A stretch of 64,000 nucleotides of DNA. Origin: Norana najaformis (lineage: Eukaryota > Annelida > Clitellata > Crassiclitellata > Hormogastridae). Location: contig OZ029921.1 of assembly GCA_964023275.1 (NCBI GenBank), positions 31,808,230 through 31,872,229 of the forward strand, written 5' to 3'. Numbering within the stretch: the stretch's first letter is position 1; each line of letters starts with the position of its first letter. This document shows positions 35,439 through 47,557 of the stretch, piece by piece. The notes beneath the pieces are model-generated. The model did not search any database. It saw only the letters and a program-made list of their open reading frames with translations, and was not told where the DNA came from. A program made the position numbers and the translations under genes.

Positions 35439-37264
35439 TTACGTTTTTAGCTTCAATTAAGAACTCTTTCTGTTTGCATTAATGACTTGATGATGACTTT
35501 GATGATGCTGACTGGTTTCAGTTATGGCACTGGTGATGACATCAGCTAATTGATTCTTTTGAGATTTAGAATTGTTAAGTTTGGCTTAATGATACCGAGT
35601 GTCCATTATTCAGAACCTCTGTCCAGTCTTTACCTAATCTAAAATTTCTACACGGCCACTTTAATAATGAAGAAGCTATCAACGCAGTGCAGTGGTTGCT
35701 GTTAAGTAATGCAAACAAACATTTAGAGATGTCTTTTTCTAAGTACTGGTGGGAAAGATTTTACAGTGTAATTGATTTTCTTGGTGTGGGTAACCAGGAA
35801 CCTCTATGGTGCTTAATATCCTTCCATTTCGTATACTCCTGTGCTTGTTACCTTTCACATGATTACCCTACGTTACACTAAACCTTTTTAATAGTACATG
35901 TATTTCATTTGAAGGCAGAATGTGTTGATTTGCTTGTGTGTTGTATTCTGAGGTGCGAAATTCAGATTCCTTCATGAAAACTACTACAATTAAGAGGATT
36001 CATATTCTTTCATTTAAAAGATTAATGTTTTAGAGGATTCATTTTCCTCTGTTAAAAACTTAGTATACTGCAGGGATTCACTTTCCTTCTAAGTGTATAG
36101 GCTGTAGTTTCCTTCAAAGCAAGCAAGGCCATCACTGATTATGTTGTGATGGTGGCAAAACAGAAACAGGTATTGGATGGGTCCATCTGACAGGTAAATG
36201 CCGGTGTTCTTTCTCCGTCTTCAAAGACTTTCTTACTTCAGATGGATTGGATAAATTGCAGTTTGCATGTCAGGCGTTTCGTGTGCATCATGCAAACCGA
36301 TCGATTGATTGATTGATCGGTTGATTAACTGATGCTGATTGTGATGGCTATAGAAGCGTACTTGATTTAAATGCGTGATCAAGGCGATTAGTTTCAGTCG
36401 GTGCTGAGTAATTGAACCAGAATAAAGAGACGGCAATGAATTGGAGAAATCTTTCTGTTTTGCCATCGAAGTATAATTAGTGATGGATGAATCTCTGGTT
36501 TCTTTAATGTGAATTGGAAAAAACAGACCTACATCAGGTGCATAACAGCCACATTCGTGGGCCCATATTGGACATGTAGCTGACCACCAGTTAACATCTG
36601 TGGCACAGTACGGGCCGGCCGTGGGCACAAAGAACATGCATTTACTGTCTGAAACCTTCATCATTAGCCGCATAATTCCATTGGGGGACTTGGATTAATG
36701 CATTTGCTGTCCATTGGGGGGTGGTCCATGCTTGTATGGCAAAAAATGAGTTTCAGTTTTTGAATACTGGAAGGTGTAAAATAAGTCCAATATATAAAAT
36801 AATAAATCAGGTGCAATTTGATGTGAATTGGTGAATATGTACAGGTTGCACAAGCCCTTGAAAGTTTCATCTAGTATTTTGTTTGCCTTCCCTTGGTCAA
36901 CTACTTGGTAAATGTAAAGTCTAGTGTAGACTCCTTTGCTAATAACTGTTGAATTTCTATTCCCTTGCTAATAAACGTTGCATTTTTATTGACTTGACGA
37001 TGCTAAATTAATTTTTCAATCATTATACCACGGAAAATGGAACTGAAAGACAGCAAATGAAACTTTAAGAAGTAACTAGCTATTCATCTGTTTCTTTACG
37101 TGCACAATGCCATTCTAGATGATTCAAACATGATTTGTTGGTTCTCTAACAAACAAGTTCGTTGGGGATATATTGCAAGCTAGCCACCATTTTTCCCCAA
37201 TGGCATAAAGCAGGCCAGCTATGGGCCCAGTGAACGTGGATTTCTGGGAACTGTCTACAGACGA
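35439..37264. other. Downstream flank of DNAJC2, no gene seen
   Basis: 3' flank and intergenic DNA. AATAAA at about 36422 and TAATAAA near 36970 are possible poly(A) signals for DNAJC2 but lie about 1 kb and 1.5 kb after the stop. Open frames here (for example minus 36233-36673) show no family signature. Confidence 0.4.
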
Positions 37265-37460
37265 ATCGATATCTAGAGGTTATCGTCATCGTAATCACGC
37301 GATGTATACAGCGCCCAAAGTAATACAAATCGTGGGAACCACCTTGTTCATAGGCGCTCAGTCAAAACACTATCGAAGGTAAGATTCGGTTCGAGGTCAA
37401 GATCCAAGGGTCAGGCATTCGGACAGATGGCTACAGTGGACTGCGTTAAGTATTGGAGCG
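37265..37460 (-). repeat. Dispersed repeat S2, inverted copy
   Basis: CATCGTAATCACGCGATG, CAGCGCCCAAAGTAATAC, TCATAGGCGCTCAGTCAAAA, CGGTTCGAGGTCAAGATCC and AGTCAGGCATTCGGACAG follow the family order on the minus strand. Tail at the left end. Confidence 0.7.
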
Positions 37461-37581
37461 GACAGAAGTAAGGGTAAGAGGTCGTATCTCTCGGAACCGA
37501 ATCTAAAACCGGTAGCTTCGCTTACTGTCGTTTCCAGACGAGTGTTCTCCTGCATAATCCAATTTGTCGGACGCAAATTAT

Positions 37582-38010
37582 GGCATGACCGCGCTGCAGA
37601 CCGCTGCAAGCGTAAGTCATCTCATCCGAAACGAACTCGGCAAAGATTCATTAATTGCCTGCGTTGTTGTCTTGCTATTAATGACGGTCATTAAGATGAA
37701 AGACACCGGTGCTGCCATTCGTTTCGCTAATCAAATACTCAAACGGACGACTGGGAACAGGTGGACCGATCGATTCGATTGTCGTGCAACACGGACGGAG
37801 GACCGTAGGAACGTTCGACGCCACTTAACGGCGACATTGATTTACTCCCTGCTCCATAGACCTTCGCGAGTGAATGAGCTGTTTTCCACCCAGTATCTTC
37901 CCCCAAGGAATCCATATCTCTGTAGTGGTCCTGGCGTTCGACATAAACAACTCATTGGCCTCTTGGTGGCACCTCACGGGGGATATGACGTCACGCTGAC
38001 GTCTTTATGA
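37582..38010 (+). CDS. Unrecognised 142-codon open frame
   Basis: From an ATG at 37582 the frame is open for 142 codons to TGA. It contains a hydrophobic run, SLIACVVVLLLMTVI, at about residues 24-38, then basic and polar sequence with no motif I know. A hydrophobic segment near the N-terminus would fit a signal-anchor. The frame is wedged between an S2 repeat and a LINE tail, in DNA more GC-rich than the left half. It may be chance; no splice structure or homology supports it. Confidence 0.15.
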   Translation, partial: GMTALQTAASVSHLIRNELGKDSLIACVVVLLLMTVIKMKDTGAAIRFANQILKRTTGNRWTDRFDCRATRTEDRRNVRRHLTATLIYSLLHRPSRVNELFSTQYLPPRNPYLCSGPGVRHKQLIGLLVAPHGGYDVTLTSL

Positions 38011-39720
38011 CCTTACGGATAATAATAATTAATAATTTAATAACTTCTAATGCACCGGGGTCTAATGCACTAGGCGTTAACGATGGCGCACCAAAGCCAA
38101 GCCGCAGTCAGGCCAACATCCAGAAGGTCAGTTCAGAAGACAGAGAGGCAGCCTGCTGGATAAGCAATTTGAAAAAGATAAGTTTAAGTTGAGAACGAAA
38201 TGACAGAAGCGACTGAGCAGAATGAACAGACACAGGGAGGGAGTTCCAAAATTTAGGCCCAGCAACCGAAAAGCCCGTTTACCCAGAACAGTTCTAGTCC
38301 AAGTTATGACCAGAGAAAGACATTCAGATGACCTTCCAGAATAATGGTTTAAGTCTGGGGGTAAGGACTGATTTTAAGTATTGTGGCTGGCCATAGTTCG
38401 ATGTTTTATAAACTGTAGGTTCCAGTTTGAAACAAATCCTTTGCTGAGTATGAAGCCAGTGTAAAGATTTAAGCGCAGGGGTTATATGCTCACATTTTGA
38501 AGTAATTGTTATGGCTCTAGCCAAGGAGTTCTGAACTCGTTGGAGTTTCTGCATGTTTGACTTTGTAATATCAACAAAAATTGAGTTACGGTAGTCAAGG
38601 CGACTAGAGACCAATGCGTTTGCCAAGGATATTCTAGAAGACATGGAGACATAACGCCTAATTCGCCGTATGTCACGAATATACATGTATGATGATTTAC
38701 AAATACCATTTACATAGTTTGTGAGAGACATAGTAGAATCAAAAATAACGCCCAAGTCACAAGCAGCACCAGTCAACTCAACAAGTGAGTCACCCAGCTT
38801 TAAGGATTTAAGCCATTCAAACTTCTTAAGTTGCTGTGGAGTGCCCAGTAGGCCTAGTAGAAATTTAGTCTTTAATGGTTAAGGAGGAAGTTATTTGCTG
38901 CCATCCAAGACTGCAGCTCCTCAAAGGCATCAGACAACAGTTGCACAGAGGAGTGACAAGACAAACTGTCAAAAGAAATGTAGATTGGGTATCATCTGCA
39001 TAGAAGTGATATCCTAGCGAATGATTGTCCAGTAATGTACCTAAAGATTTGTTGCACAATGTTAACAAGAGAGGACCAAGTACAGAATCCTATGAAACAC
39101 CACAAGTCGACAAAGCGCTAGATGAGTAGGGCCTAATATCCGTTTAAATATACAGGCTGTGTGTTGGCTGAGATAAGTAGCAAACCAATGCAGGGCGGGA
39201 CCAGGAACCCCAAACCAATGCAGAAGGAGAATGGTTCACAGTATCAAAGTCGGCAGACAAATCGAGGAGAACAAGAGCTGTTACCTGACCCTTATCCATG
39301 GAGCAAATGACAGCGTTATGAACGGCAAGAAATTCGGATCCTGTTGAATGAAATTTGCGGTAAACGGACTGAAGTGGAAAGATTAGCGAATTGGAAGATG
39401 CCTGAGTTTGCACACGATTCAAAACTACCCGTTCAAGAATTTTAGATACAAAATTTAAAGTTGAGATGTATCTGAAATCAGACAGGTCACCCGGGTCGAG
39501 GGAACATTTCTTTAGCAGAAGATTATCTATGATATGAGCAAAAGCAAATAGGATGGATCCCTCAAGCAATGAGAAATTGATACTTGATGTAATGGTTGGA
39601 TCCAGGAAATCAAAGCATGCTTTCAGTAAAGATGTTGAGAGCTTTTGTTATGTGAAGAAAATATGAGGCTGCGAACCTCTACAAGTTGACCAAATGACAA
39701 AATGGCATGGATAATAAGCT
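38010..39720 (-). mobile_element. CR1-like non-LTR retrotransposon (LINE), 5'-truncated, decayed
   Basis: On the minus strand, high to low, the RT domain can be followed. It reads SLLKACFDFLDPTI, then LLKKCSLDPGDLSDFRYIS (RT motif 1-2), KILERVVLNRV, SVYRKFHSTGSEFLAVHN and ALVLLDLSADFDTVNHS (the first catalytic Asp region). DSVLGPLLLTLCN and the active-site box FYADDTQS at about 39010 follow. The C-terminal part has LGVIFDSTMSLTNYVN, ALVSSRLDYRNS, KLQRVQNSLARAI and HITPALKSLHWL. The 3' UTR then runs to an (ATT)n tail at 38020-38040. Several stops and frame changes show it is dead. The 5' half (endonuclease) is absent. The same 3' end occurs at 2553, 15263 and 63690. Confidence 0.9.
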
Positions 39721-39889
39721 CAGACTGCACTTATAATGATGTACAACAGTACTCTTGGTTTATTGTGTTGCTTCAGTCTTGGGCCAATCGCGCTCAGCGT
39801 GCGATACGTCGCTCGAAGCAGCTGCTTTGGACAGATAGGCAAGAGCAAAATAAATGGGGTTCAGGAAGGAAGGAACAATATTTAGGTAT

Positions 39890-39921
39890 AAATATGGTAT
39901 ATTTATAAATATACCATATTT
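39890..39921. repeat. 32-bp perfect palindrome
   Basis: AAATATGGTATATTTA followed directly by its exact reverse complement, with no loop. It lies 170 bp upstream (in LINE sense) of the LINE start. Not clearly part of a known element. Confidence 0.85.
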
Positions 39922-40015
39922 AGCTATTGCATGCACATGTACAGAGCGCATTTTAGATGTTCTTAAATGAGGCGTTATGCAAATGCTGCCTGGCTTTGCT
40001 CACCTGGAGAAGAGA

Positions 40016-40206
40016 TTAATTACTATGTTCGGTCAGCCAAACTCCGTGTCCGCTTAATACGAAACCACTGGTATCGTAAATACTGACAAAATCGGAGTGT
40101 AATTTGAAGAAGACGATGGAATTCCCCTCTGCCTGGTTCGGAATCCCCACTGGGATGTCGCATCTCCAGTTCACTCCTGCCAGTAGGTGTTCCCACAAAT
40201 CGCACA
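40016..40206 (-). CDS. Possible last exon of an unknown minus-strand gene
   Basis: A good acceptor (TTCATTTTGTCCAG on the minus strand) opens a phase-1 segment of 62 codons ending in TAA. It reads CDLWEHLLAGVNWRCDIPVG, then FFKLHSDFVSIYDTSGFVL and GHGVWLTEHSN. The composition is protein-like, with balanced codons in moderately GC-rich DNA. I recognise no family and could not find the preceding exon between 40207 and 42460. It could also be a decayed gene or mobile-element piece. Confidence 0.25.
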
Positions 40207-42470
40207 CTGGACAAAATGAATGGATAACTAATTGGATAAATATAACTGTGCATGTTTTCCCATAACGACCGCATGGCCTCGACCCTGTTCATTGTTCAGT
40301 GAATTGGTGGGGTCAGATCTTTTACCACCGTCGCCCGTTTGAATGGCCTTCACCACCGCTGCCCATCTAAATGGGAGCCCGGGAATGAAAGCTCTGACAT
40401 ATAGCCACTATCGGTATGCGAACCGGCATCCTCACGCACTGAGGCGCCTTGACGTAGGTCTACGCTTTACTTTACGCCAGAAGTCGCCCACCTTAGCCGT
40501 TATTTGGAAATCATCTGAAACTGGACTGCATGCCTTCTTCCTTCAGTGCGCTGAGCTGCTTTATCGTATTTGAACTGCTCTCAATTTGCGGCTTCTTTTT
40601 TCACCACGGCTGTCGACGGACACTTAACGGGGACCTTTGATGGAAAGGTTTTAAGCGGCACAATTTTAAACAGAACTATGCGGGTGGCTTCTAATTGCTG
40701 GGCCATCTGGACTGAAGAACAGATATCGCATGTTTGCACAACCGTCAGATTCTTAGGGCCGCGATTGTTCCGCTGTTGCCGTCGGTTTGACTACGTCTGT
40801 GTCGGCGATTCTTCAAACTTGTGTCGGAGATCCTTCACACTTGGATTACTACGCCTCTGCGCATGAGAACTGAAGCGTTAGTGATCGATTGCATTTCGTT
40901 CATCTTCGAGCCATATTCTAGAACTGAATGACTGCTCTAATGACACTCATGGGTTCGTGAAAAACTGATGCAAAGGTTATGGTATTGATTCGAAAAGGTC
41001 ATCTGCCTCAATTTCCAAGGCGCTCTACAGCAATATAAGTTTCTGACAGATTCTTCTCATTATTGCTGGCAATCCAGCGTTGTTAAGCCGTCATCGTCGT
41101 TTGCCCGAGTGACGTCTTGGAGACTTGAAGTGGACGAATCTACAGAGGCTGTCACTCGCCGACTTACGGGCGGACAAACGGACGAGCACTGGAAGGGGAG
41201 TCCTCTACCCAGCCACTCACAAGTGGCATTAATTCGTATCTAATTTCGGATTCATCTTCTCGAAGGATCCAAAGCTCAGCAGCCTCTCGACGAACCAAGT
41301 AGGCGTAGGATCTATGCGTCGCCCATGTAGCTTTCGATCGTATCTTCTGGCTCCAAGACGCCTGTCTTCTGCTTATTTTATGAAAACGCTGTATCGGATG
41401 ACGCGGGAGAAATGCGAACTTGCGCGCAGCTCTCTATTGTAAATCAGCAGACATGCGCAGTACAATAAAGTTTCATCGGACTTTGCGTATTTGTTATTTC
41501 TATAGGACAAACATACCTGTACCTGGACAGACAAGACTTGAATGTATAGGCTTAGAGTAAGATACAACTGTCTGTATAGTTCAGTTGAAGCTAGGCGTTG
41601 ATGGGATGAGAGTTATTATAATAGCTGGGAAGTATAAACTGGAGAAACTGCACATTAATGTTCTTGGAAAGATGAAATTTAGGCTTAGTACAAATTGAAT
41701 AGAAAATCAACATTAGTTATTTGATGTAGAAGAGGCCACGTTACTTCGTGAAAGATATTATAAGTAGCGTTAATGTTATCAAATACCGCGCATTATGAGA
41801 TAGATAGATAAGGTGACAACGGCTACATTCGGGTGACAGTAGTTTAAACCACAATAGCATCAATCAATGGCACTCATTGTGTCCATCAATGTCTGACTAT
41901 TTACTGTATTAGCGCCGTGTAGGAACCTACTAGAGGAGGTTAGACGTGTCAGTCAGCCTAACTTGTTAAGCTTTTCGTGAGCAGTAACAGAGTTATGAGA
42001 GATTCCAAGAGTGTGTTCTGTTTAAACAGCATCTAATCAAATTTGTACCAATCTCCAACGAGTGCATGAAACCCGCGGTGAATTGCTTAAGGACCTAGTG
42101 GCATGCCTACCAAGCATACAGCACAGTATGCCTATTTGGCGGAGTTGTGTCTATTTGTTTGGGAACTGCTTCTGATATTAACACAAAAGTCTGCCAAAAA
42201 CGCAAATTATATAGCGCATATATTTCATTCGATCTAATTATACCTGCCCTCTAAGCTTATCGGTTGGTTTGTTAGTTGGATAATCAAACTGGGAGCTATT
42301 CATCGGTCGAAAAATAACTCCACGGGGAATCGATTCGCAAATAATCGTGAAAACAACTAACTCGCTCTTTATGCGTTGAACGACGGGGCAGTCAAAAAAC
42401 TATATACCTAAGAAGAAGAAGTACCGTCTGCTTAAGAAAGCCCGCCTGTTAGCAAAATTCACTTGACCGG
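40207..42470. other. No supported gene
   Basis: GC content is higher at 40300-41350 than around it, and several frames are open on both strands (for example 40570-40866 plus). None shows a family signature or convincing splice sites. The part 41560-42470 looks like plain unique intergenic DNA. Confidence 0.4.
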
Positions 42471-42810
42471 CAGGGCGAACCTGTCGCACTTACCGGCGGT
42501 AAGTGCGATAGCTAATTAATATTAAATTAACTAAGTTAATATAGCCATCACACAGGAATGCATCCGAATGCTGAATCTTTAATTTAGTATCGTCGTTCAT
42601 CATAATCATCTACGAATCATTACTTCTTCTAAATAAAACAAAAACATGGCACTTAATAATTTTTAAATTTTCGTTTAATTCATTTATTAATAAATGGTGC
42701 CAAAACCGCGGCAATGTTTAAAAAAATCTTAACGTAGCTTTTCTGCCGTCCCCCAGAAATGTGCCGTCCTAGGCGGCCGCCTAGTTCGCCTAGTGGTTAA
42801 ACCAGCCCTG
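42471..42810. mobile_element. 340-bp hAT-type non-autonomous element with perfect 8-bp target duplication
   Basis: Flanked by TTGACCGG at 42463-42470 and again at 42811-42818. The element starts CAGGGCGAACC and ends CCAGCCCTG, so the termini are CAGGGC inverted repeats, typical of hAT elements. Inside are two strong palindromes: TCGCACTTACC/GGTAAGTGCGA with a 3-base loop near the left end (42484-42508) and CTAGGCGGCCGCCTAG near the right end (42769-42784). No transposase. The perfect duplication suggests a fairly young insertion. Confidence 0.9.
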
Positions 42811-43572
42811 TTGACCGGGACGAAGATGAAATCCTCAGGGAATCGAGACAATTATTACGGTGCATGGGTGAGGCAGAAAACAAGCGGGAAACAATGGCAC
42901 CAGGCCACATTGATAGCTAGGGAATACAGAAAAAACAGCAACTTCTCAGAGCCACAAGCAGGAAAGACATCAAGCACCATCGAAAGAAAGGTGGCAGGCA
43001 TAAATATCGACGAAATTACAAACTACAAGCATAACAATAGCTTAACTTAATATAGCGCCGGTGAGAAGCTGGTCACAATAACGCAGCATTTGTGTGGTGC
43101 TGAGAAATCTCAGCGATTTACATTGCATTACATTATGGACCAATAACTCTGATTACGACATCAACTAGCTGGTTTTGCGTGTGTCCGACAGCAAATCACG
43201 CATCATTCGCTTATTGCTTCCACTAAGTTTAAGCTCGCGAGGTGTTTCCATCAGAGGTTTTTACAAAGATTAGGCCTACTATTGTAAACGTGACCGAGAT
43301 GTCAAAGTTTGCTCTTTTTCTAGGTATTGGCAAAACTTTATTACACGATGTCTTTCAGCATAAATTCCAAGAGACACCAACAACTATCTGTCCTTAAAAA
43401 GCTGAAATTCGGCTGTAGGCCTATTCCAAGTATGCACAAAACACTCATATACACGTAGCCAGTGCAGTCACACTTGCTGTCCGGTGCTCCTTCTAGCAAT
43501 TTAATGCCCATCCCATACAACAACGAACTGACCATCCCTGCCTAAATTAAACGATTATCATATCCGGTTCAC

Positions 43573-43592
43573 ACACACACACACACACACCT
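43573..43592. repeat. (CA)n microsatellite
   Basis: Pure CA run of about 10 units in otherwise unique intergenic DNA. Confidence 0.9.
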
Positions 43593-44127
43593 CCATGTGT
43601 TCCACAGGAAACCAGCTGACAACTACAGTGACAGTTTGACTTAGTTCGAGGAAAACGCGAGACTTTACATTACACAGGACCGCCCACTGGCCGATCCAGC
43701 ACAAGCCTAAAGGGTAAATATGCGAGGTGGCTAGGTCGTGCTGAACTATTCGAGGATCTTTCAGCGAACATTTTCTGTCGTTGAAAAATTAGCTGACGTC
43801 TGTTTTCTCTTTTTCCATAAGGACTTAAGAGGATCGGAGTTTGAGTCGTCAAAATTTCTGATGACTTTCTCTGCTCGGCAGCAACTTTTAACGATCTTCT
43901 GTGGCTCGGCGCAATTTTGATGACCATTTCATACTTTTTCTTTCTTATTATCTCATATTATTTCATGATTCTCCCAGGAATTTTTCTAAAAGTTCTAATA
44001 AGTCCACAAAATTTTATTATCTTTTTTAGTTTCCCGGGATTTTATGCCGTTTTTATTAGGCATCCGTCGCCCGTAACAGTTTGCTGTGGGCAAATTAATG
44101 GCGAGCTCTCATAAATCAAATGGGTGC

Positions 44128-44560
44128 CAGGGCCGGATTACGCTTTGGTCCACCTCTGGGGTGGACGGTGCCCAGAAACCCAGTCACATATCCAGTCGAA
44201 TTCCCAGAGGTGAGTCAAATAAAGCCAGGGCGTCGACAGAGGGCGGGAATAGCGTCGACAGGTGGCTTTCTCGGCGCTCATGCAGAACCTCCGCCGACCG
44301 AACGATCACCAGCCCGGTCAACACGATCCAACCGGGTGACGACCGATTGACTGCCACGAGGTTCCGAGTGCCATACGCTTCAGTAACTCGAAGAATATCG
44401 CCCGTCGGATGTGTCGTCCCGTGGAAATCCCATCGGGAACAGTGCTGCAGTAGTTCATTGGACAAAAACCCCGCCGCTGGCTCTGGGCGTCGGAAGGATT
44501 CGATTCCGATGACCGAATGATCCATGCAGTCAAATCATAATTTTATTGTCCCACGGAAAA
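44128..44560. other. GC-rich island starting with a hAT-like terminus
   Basis: CAGGGCCGGATTACGC at 44128 resembles the terminus of hAT-type elements; I found no matching right end or duplication. The following 400 bases are clearly GC-richer than the flanks and open in three or more frames on both strands (longest: minus 44184-44525, plus 44086-44520), so openness is not evidence of coding. No rRNA or known protein signature. It may be a transposon remnant or CpG island. Confidence 0.3.
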
Positions 44561-44679
44561 TGTCGACCGTCGTGAACCATGCATAACGTCGGATTATTAA
44601 TTGGCCCCGGCCTGAACTCTGCCACTGCCAGCCATCCATCTTCACCAATCTACGCCAAACTGACCAGTTCCTCTGTCCG

Positions 44680-45030
44680 CCCGTCTATCCATCCGTCCAT
44701 CTATGTCTGTCTGTCTGCCTGTCTGTCTGTCAATTTGTCTGTTCGTCTGTCCATCCGTCCATCCCTCCTTCTCTCTCCGTCTGTCTGTCCGCCATTCCGT
44801 TTGTTCGTTTATCTGGCCATTTCTCCGTCAGTCTGTCTGTTTGTTTTCCTCTCTGTTTGTCTATCCGTCCATCCCTCCAGCTCTGTTTATTTGTTTGTCA
44901 GTCTGTCTGTCTGGCTGTCCATCTGTCCGTCCATCTCTCTCTCCGTCTCTCCGTCCGTCCGTCTGTTCGTCCGTCTGTACATCTGTCCGTCTGTCCCTCC
45001 ATCTCTGTATCCTTCCTGTTTGTCCGTCTG
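44680..45030 (+). repeat. Decayed CTGT/CCGT/CATC tetranucleotide satellite
   Basis: About 350 bases of degenerate pyrimidine-rich tetramers (CTGTCTGTCTGCCTGTCTGT and relatives). It keeps all three plus frames open, giving Ser/Cys/Val/Leu-rich pseudo-proteins such as the 226-codon frame at 44579-45259, which is not a gene. Confidence 0.9.
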
Positions 45031-46781
45031 TCGGGGCAGAGCAGCGAACGGTTCCCCTCCTTCGCCCGTCGCCTGTCAGCGATTTGCCTTCATACTCGAC
45101 TGGAATACTGTGCGATTAATATCTTGTTCTGCGGCGTCTGTTTCGACTGGATCAAGCGGATTTCCATGGTTCCTAGGCAATCGAAGGGATGCAGGGCACT
45201 GCGTGGCCCACAAACACTTTCAAACAATGTCTGATCGAAGCAGACACCGATTTGTCTAGAAAGCATACAGACCTAAGTGTTATATCGTACAACACCTCAT
45301 AGACGGATTCAGAGGCAATTCGGTCATGCCCTGGTTTGAATTTCTTGGGGCTCGCCACGGATTTGGTCCCCAAGCATTCTGGCCAATAACCCCCATAATT
45401 TACCTATATACAAAGCGTCTTCAAAATTTGCTAACAGAACAAAGGTAGTACTGATAAAATTACTCATAAAGCATGAAGTCAAGAATTTTCTACTACTGAA
45501 TAGATTACTCTAATAATTTAATCTTCTAATCTACCTGCTAATATTGGGAGATATTGGCCAGATTTTAAACTGGGGGTTATTTTCCTAGGGGTTAGTGGCC
45601 GGGGGGTTACTGGTTAGGGGTTATTATAATAGAACCACTAGGATCTATTTCAGGTTGATTATTTTGATCAAATAAGTAGTTAACTAGATATGTAAATAGG
45701 AAGGCCTATAGGAAACTGGTTAAGAAACAGATGAGGGAAATTGACGAGGAAATAGTTGATTTTGTTCGTTGACAATGTGCATAGTATAAAATTATGTAAT
45801 CCAAGACAATGCTGTCATTTTGCATAAGATCTAAAGTCATTGTTTTAAAATTATACAAATAAATTGTAGACTTCAAGCACCCAATCAAAACTAGAGAAGA
45901 TATTCTACTCATACGAACTTTTTAGGTACCCAAAGATCAAGTGGGCCTATAAGTATTCAGGTACCAAGTTGGCCTGCTGTACATTTCTGCTGTACAGATG
46001 TATCACACGTCTCTCTGACCTCTGACCCTCTGGATTTCGATTGGTCTTCCCTAGCGAAAGACGAGTTGCGCCTCTCAAAGCGATTGATGTGCTTCAAAAC
46101 CGACTGATGCGCTGAGCAAGAAGTTAACGGCTCTGTAGAAATCCACAAATCAGAATAAATTCAACAGAATATATTGGAATAGATTAGAATAGATGTCTTG
46201 CCATTTCGCTCGCGGCCATACATTTTAATATCAGTTAGGCAAACAGATCCCGGTGGCTTTCAATGTGCCCGGTTTTATCCACACGCGATATAGGAACACT
46301 CGACGGTTGTTCAGGGTCCCGCGAAAGTTAAGGCCCTATTCAAGAGGGGTGACTCTTTTTAAAAGTCTTGCTCACGTTTAAAGCAATGTGGTGTAGTATG
46401 TCCATTCACCCAGTCCTTCAGTATGCACAGCAGTATGCATCTGAACACTGATACAGCGCCTTTCTCTAGCGCAGGCCTATTTTAAAAACGCGCTGAGATG
46501 GATTCATGCTTATAATATTGTCGTGAATGGAATTATACAATTATACTTTAAAAAATGCTGAGTTAACTATCAGAAATTATTGTCATCGTTATAACTTATT
46601 AAGTATACATTAAATTAAAGCATATCACAGTGTCTACTTTATTACTTTCTGGCCTAGCAATTCCGCAATAATTATCGGCAGTTAAACTCGGTTGGTGGGC
46701 CGCCCGAGCCTTTAATACTCCACAGCCGACTACAGATATTCCGACGCTAAACTTCCACTGTAGTCGTCTCCGTCTGAGTCC

Positions 46782-46784
<3 letters not shown>

Positions 46785-46848
<64 letters not shown>

Positions 46849-46890
46849 ATATATATATATTATATATATAATATATATATATATATATCT
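46785..46890. repeat. Compound (CT)n(TA)n microsatellite with palindromic TA segments
   Basis: A CTCT run switches directly into TA repeats broken by TATATAATATATAT interruptions. It is self-complementary and able to form hairpins. Further CTGT and TGTG runs follow to 47155. Confidence 0.9.
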
Positions 46891-47557
46891 TGCACTCTGT
46901 CTATCTCTGTTTCCTTTTACTCTCGTTCTCTCTCTTTCTCTGTTTTTTTCCGAAGCTGTCTTCTTTTCTTTCTGTCCGTCCGTCTGCCTGTACGTCTGTC
47001 TGATCGTCTATCCTGTCATCGGTCTCTCTGTCCGTCTGTGAGTCTGTCTATTCGTCTATCGGTCTATAATTTAATTCTTTTGTCTGTTCGTCCGCATGTC
47101 TGTATGACCGTTTCTCTCGGTCTGTATCTCTGTATGTGTGTGTGTGTGTGTGTGTCCGTCATCGTGGTCTGAATATCAGCAAACGAGACCAGGTCGACTA
47201 CTGGACGAATACGAGAGGCCGCCCACAGACGAGCCAGCAGCCACAGTCGGTCGGTCGGTCCGAGCTCACTGAATGCACTGGCGGTAGATAAATAGCGCCA
47301 CTTAGAACGCAAGACAACCAGAAGCTTCTCTTACGGTAATCACAGAAAGAGACAGAACTCGTCCAGTTCAGCTGGTGTTCAAGCGACCAGGCGCTACAGA
47401 AGTCATAAGTCTAGCATCCTGGCACTTAGGCATAATTATAGTTAAGTAGGGTGAAACGGTTCTTAGACCTATATTATTGTTGAGCAGATTAAGTGGTCCC
47501 TTCTGAACGAAGAGGAAGTCTCCACTTATTGGTTGTGCAGAAGTGCGCTTTTCTAAG

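Noticed and set aside
40570-40866. 98-codon plus frame with an equally open minus shadow
   Set aside because: No splice sites or known family; the two-strand openness suggests composition rather than selection, though a decayed repeat is possible.
44579-45259. 226-codon open frame rich in Ser, Val, Cys and Leu
   Set aside because: It is translated CTGT/CCGT microsatellite; all three plus frames stay open for the same reason and no domain is present.
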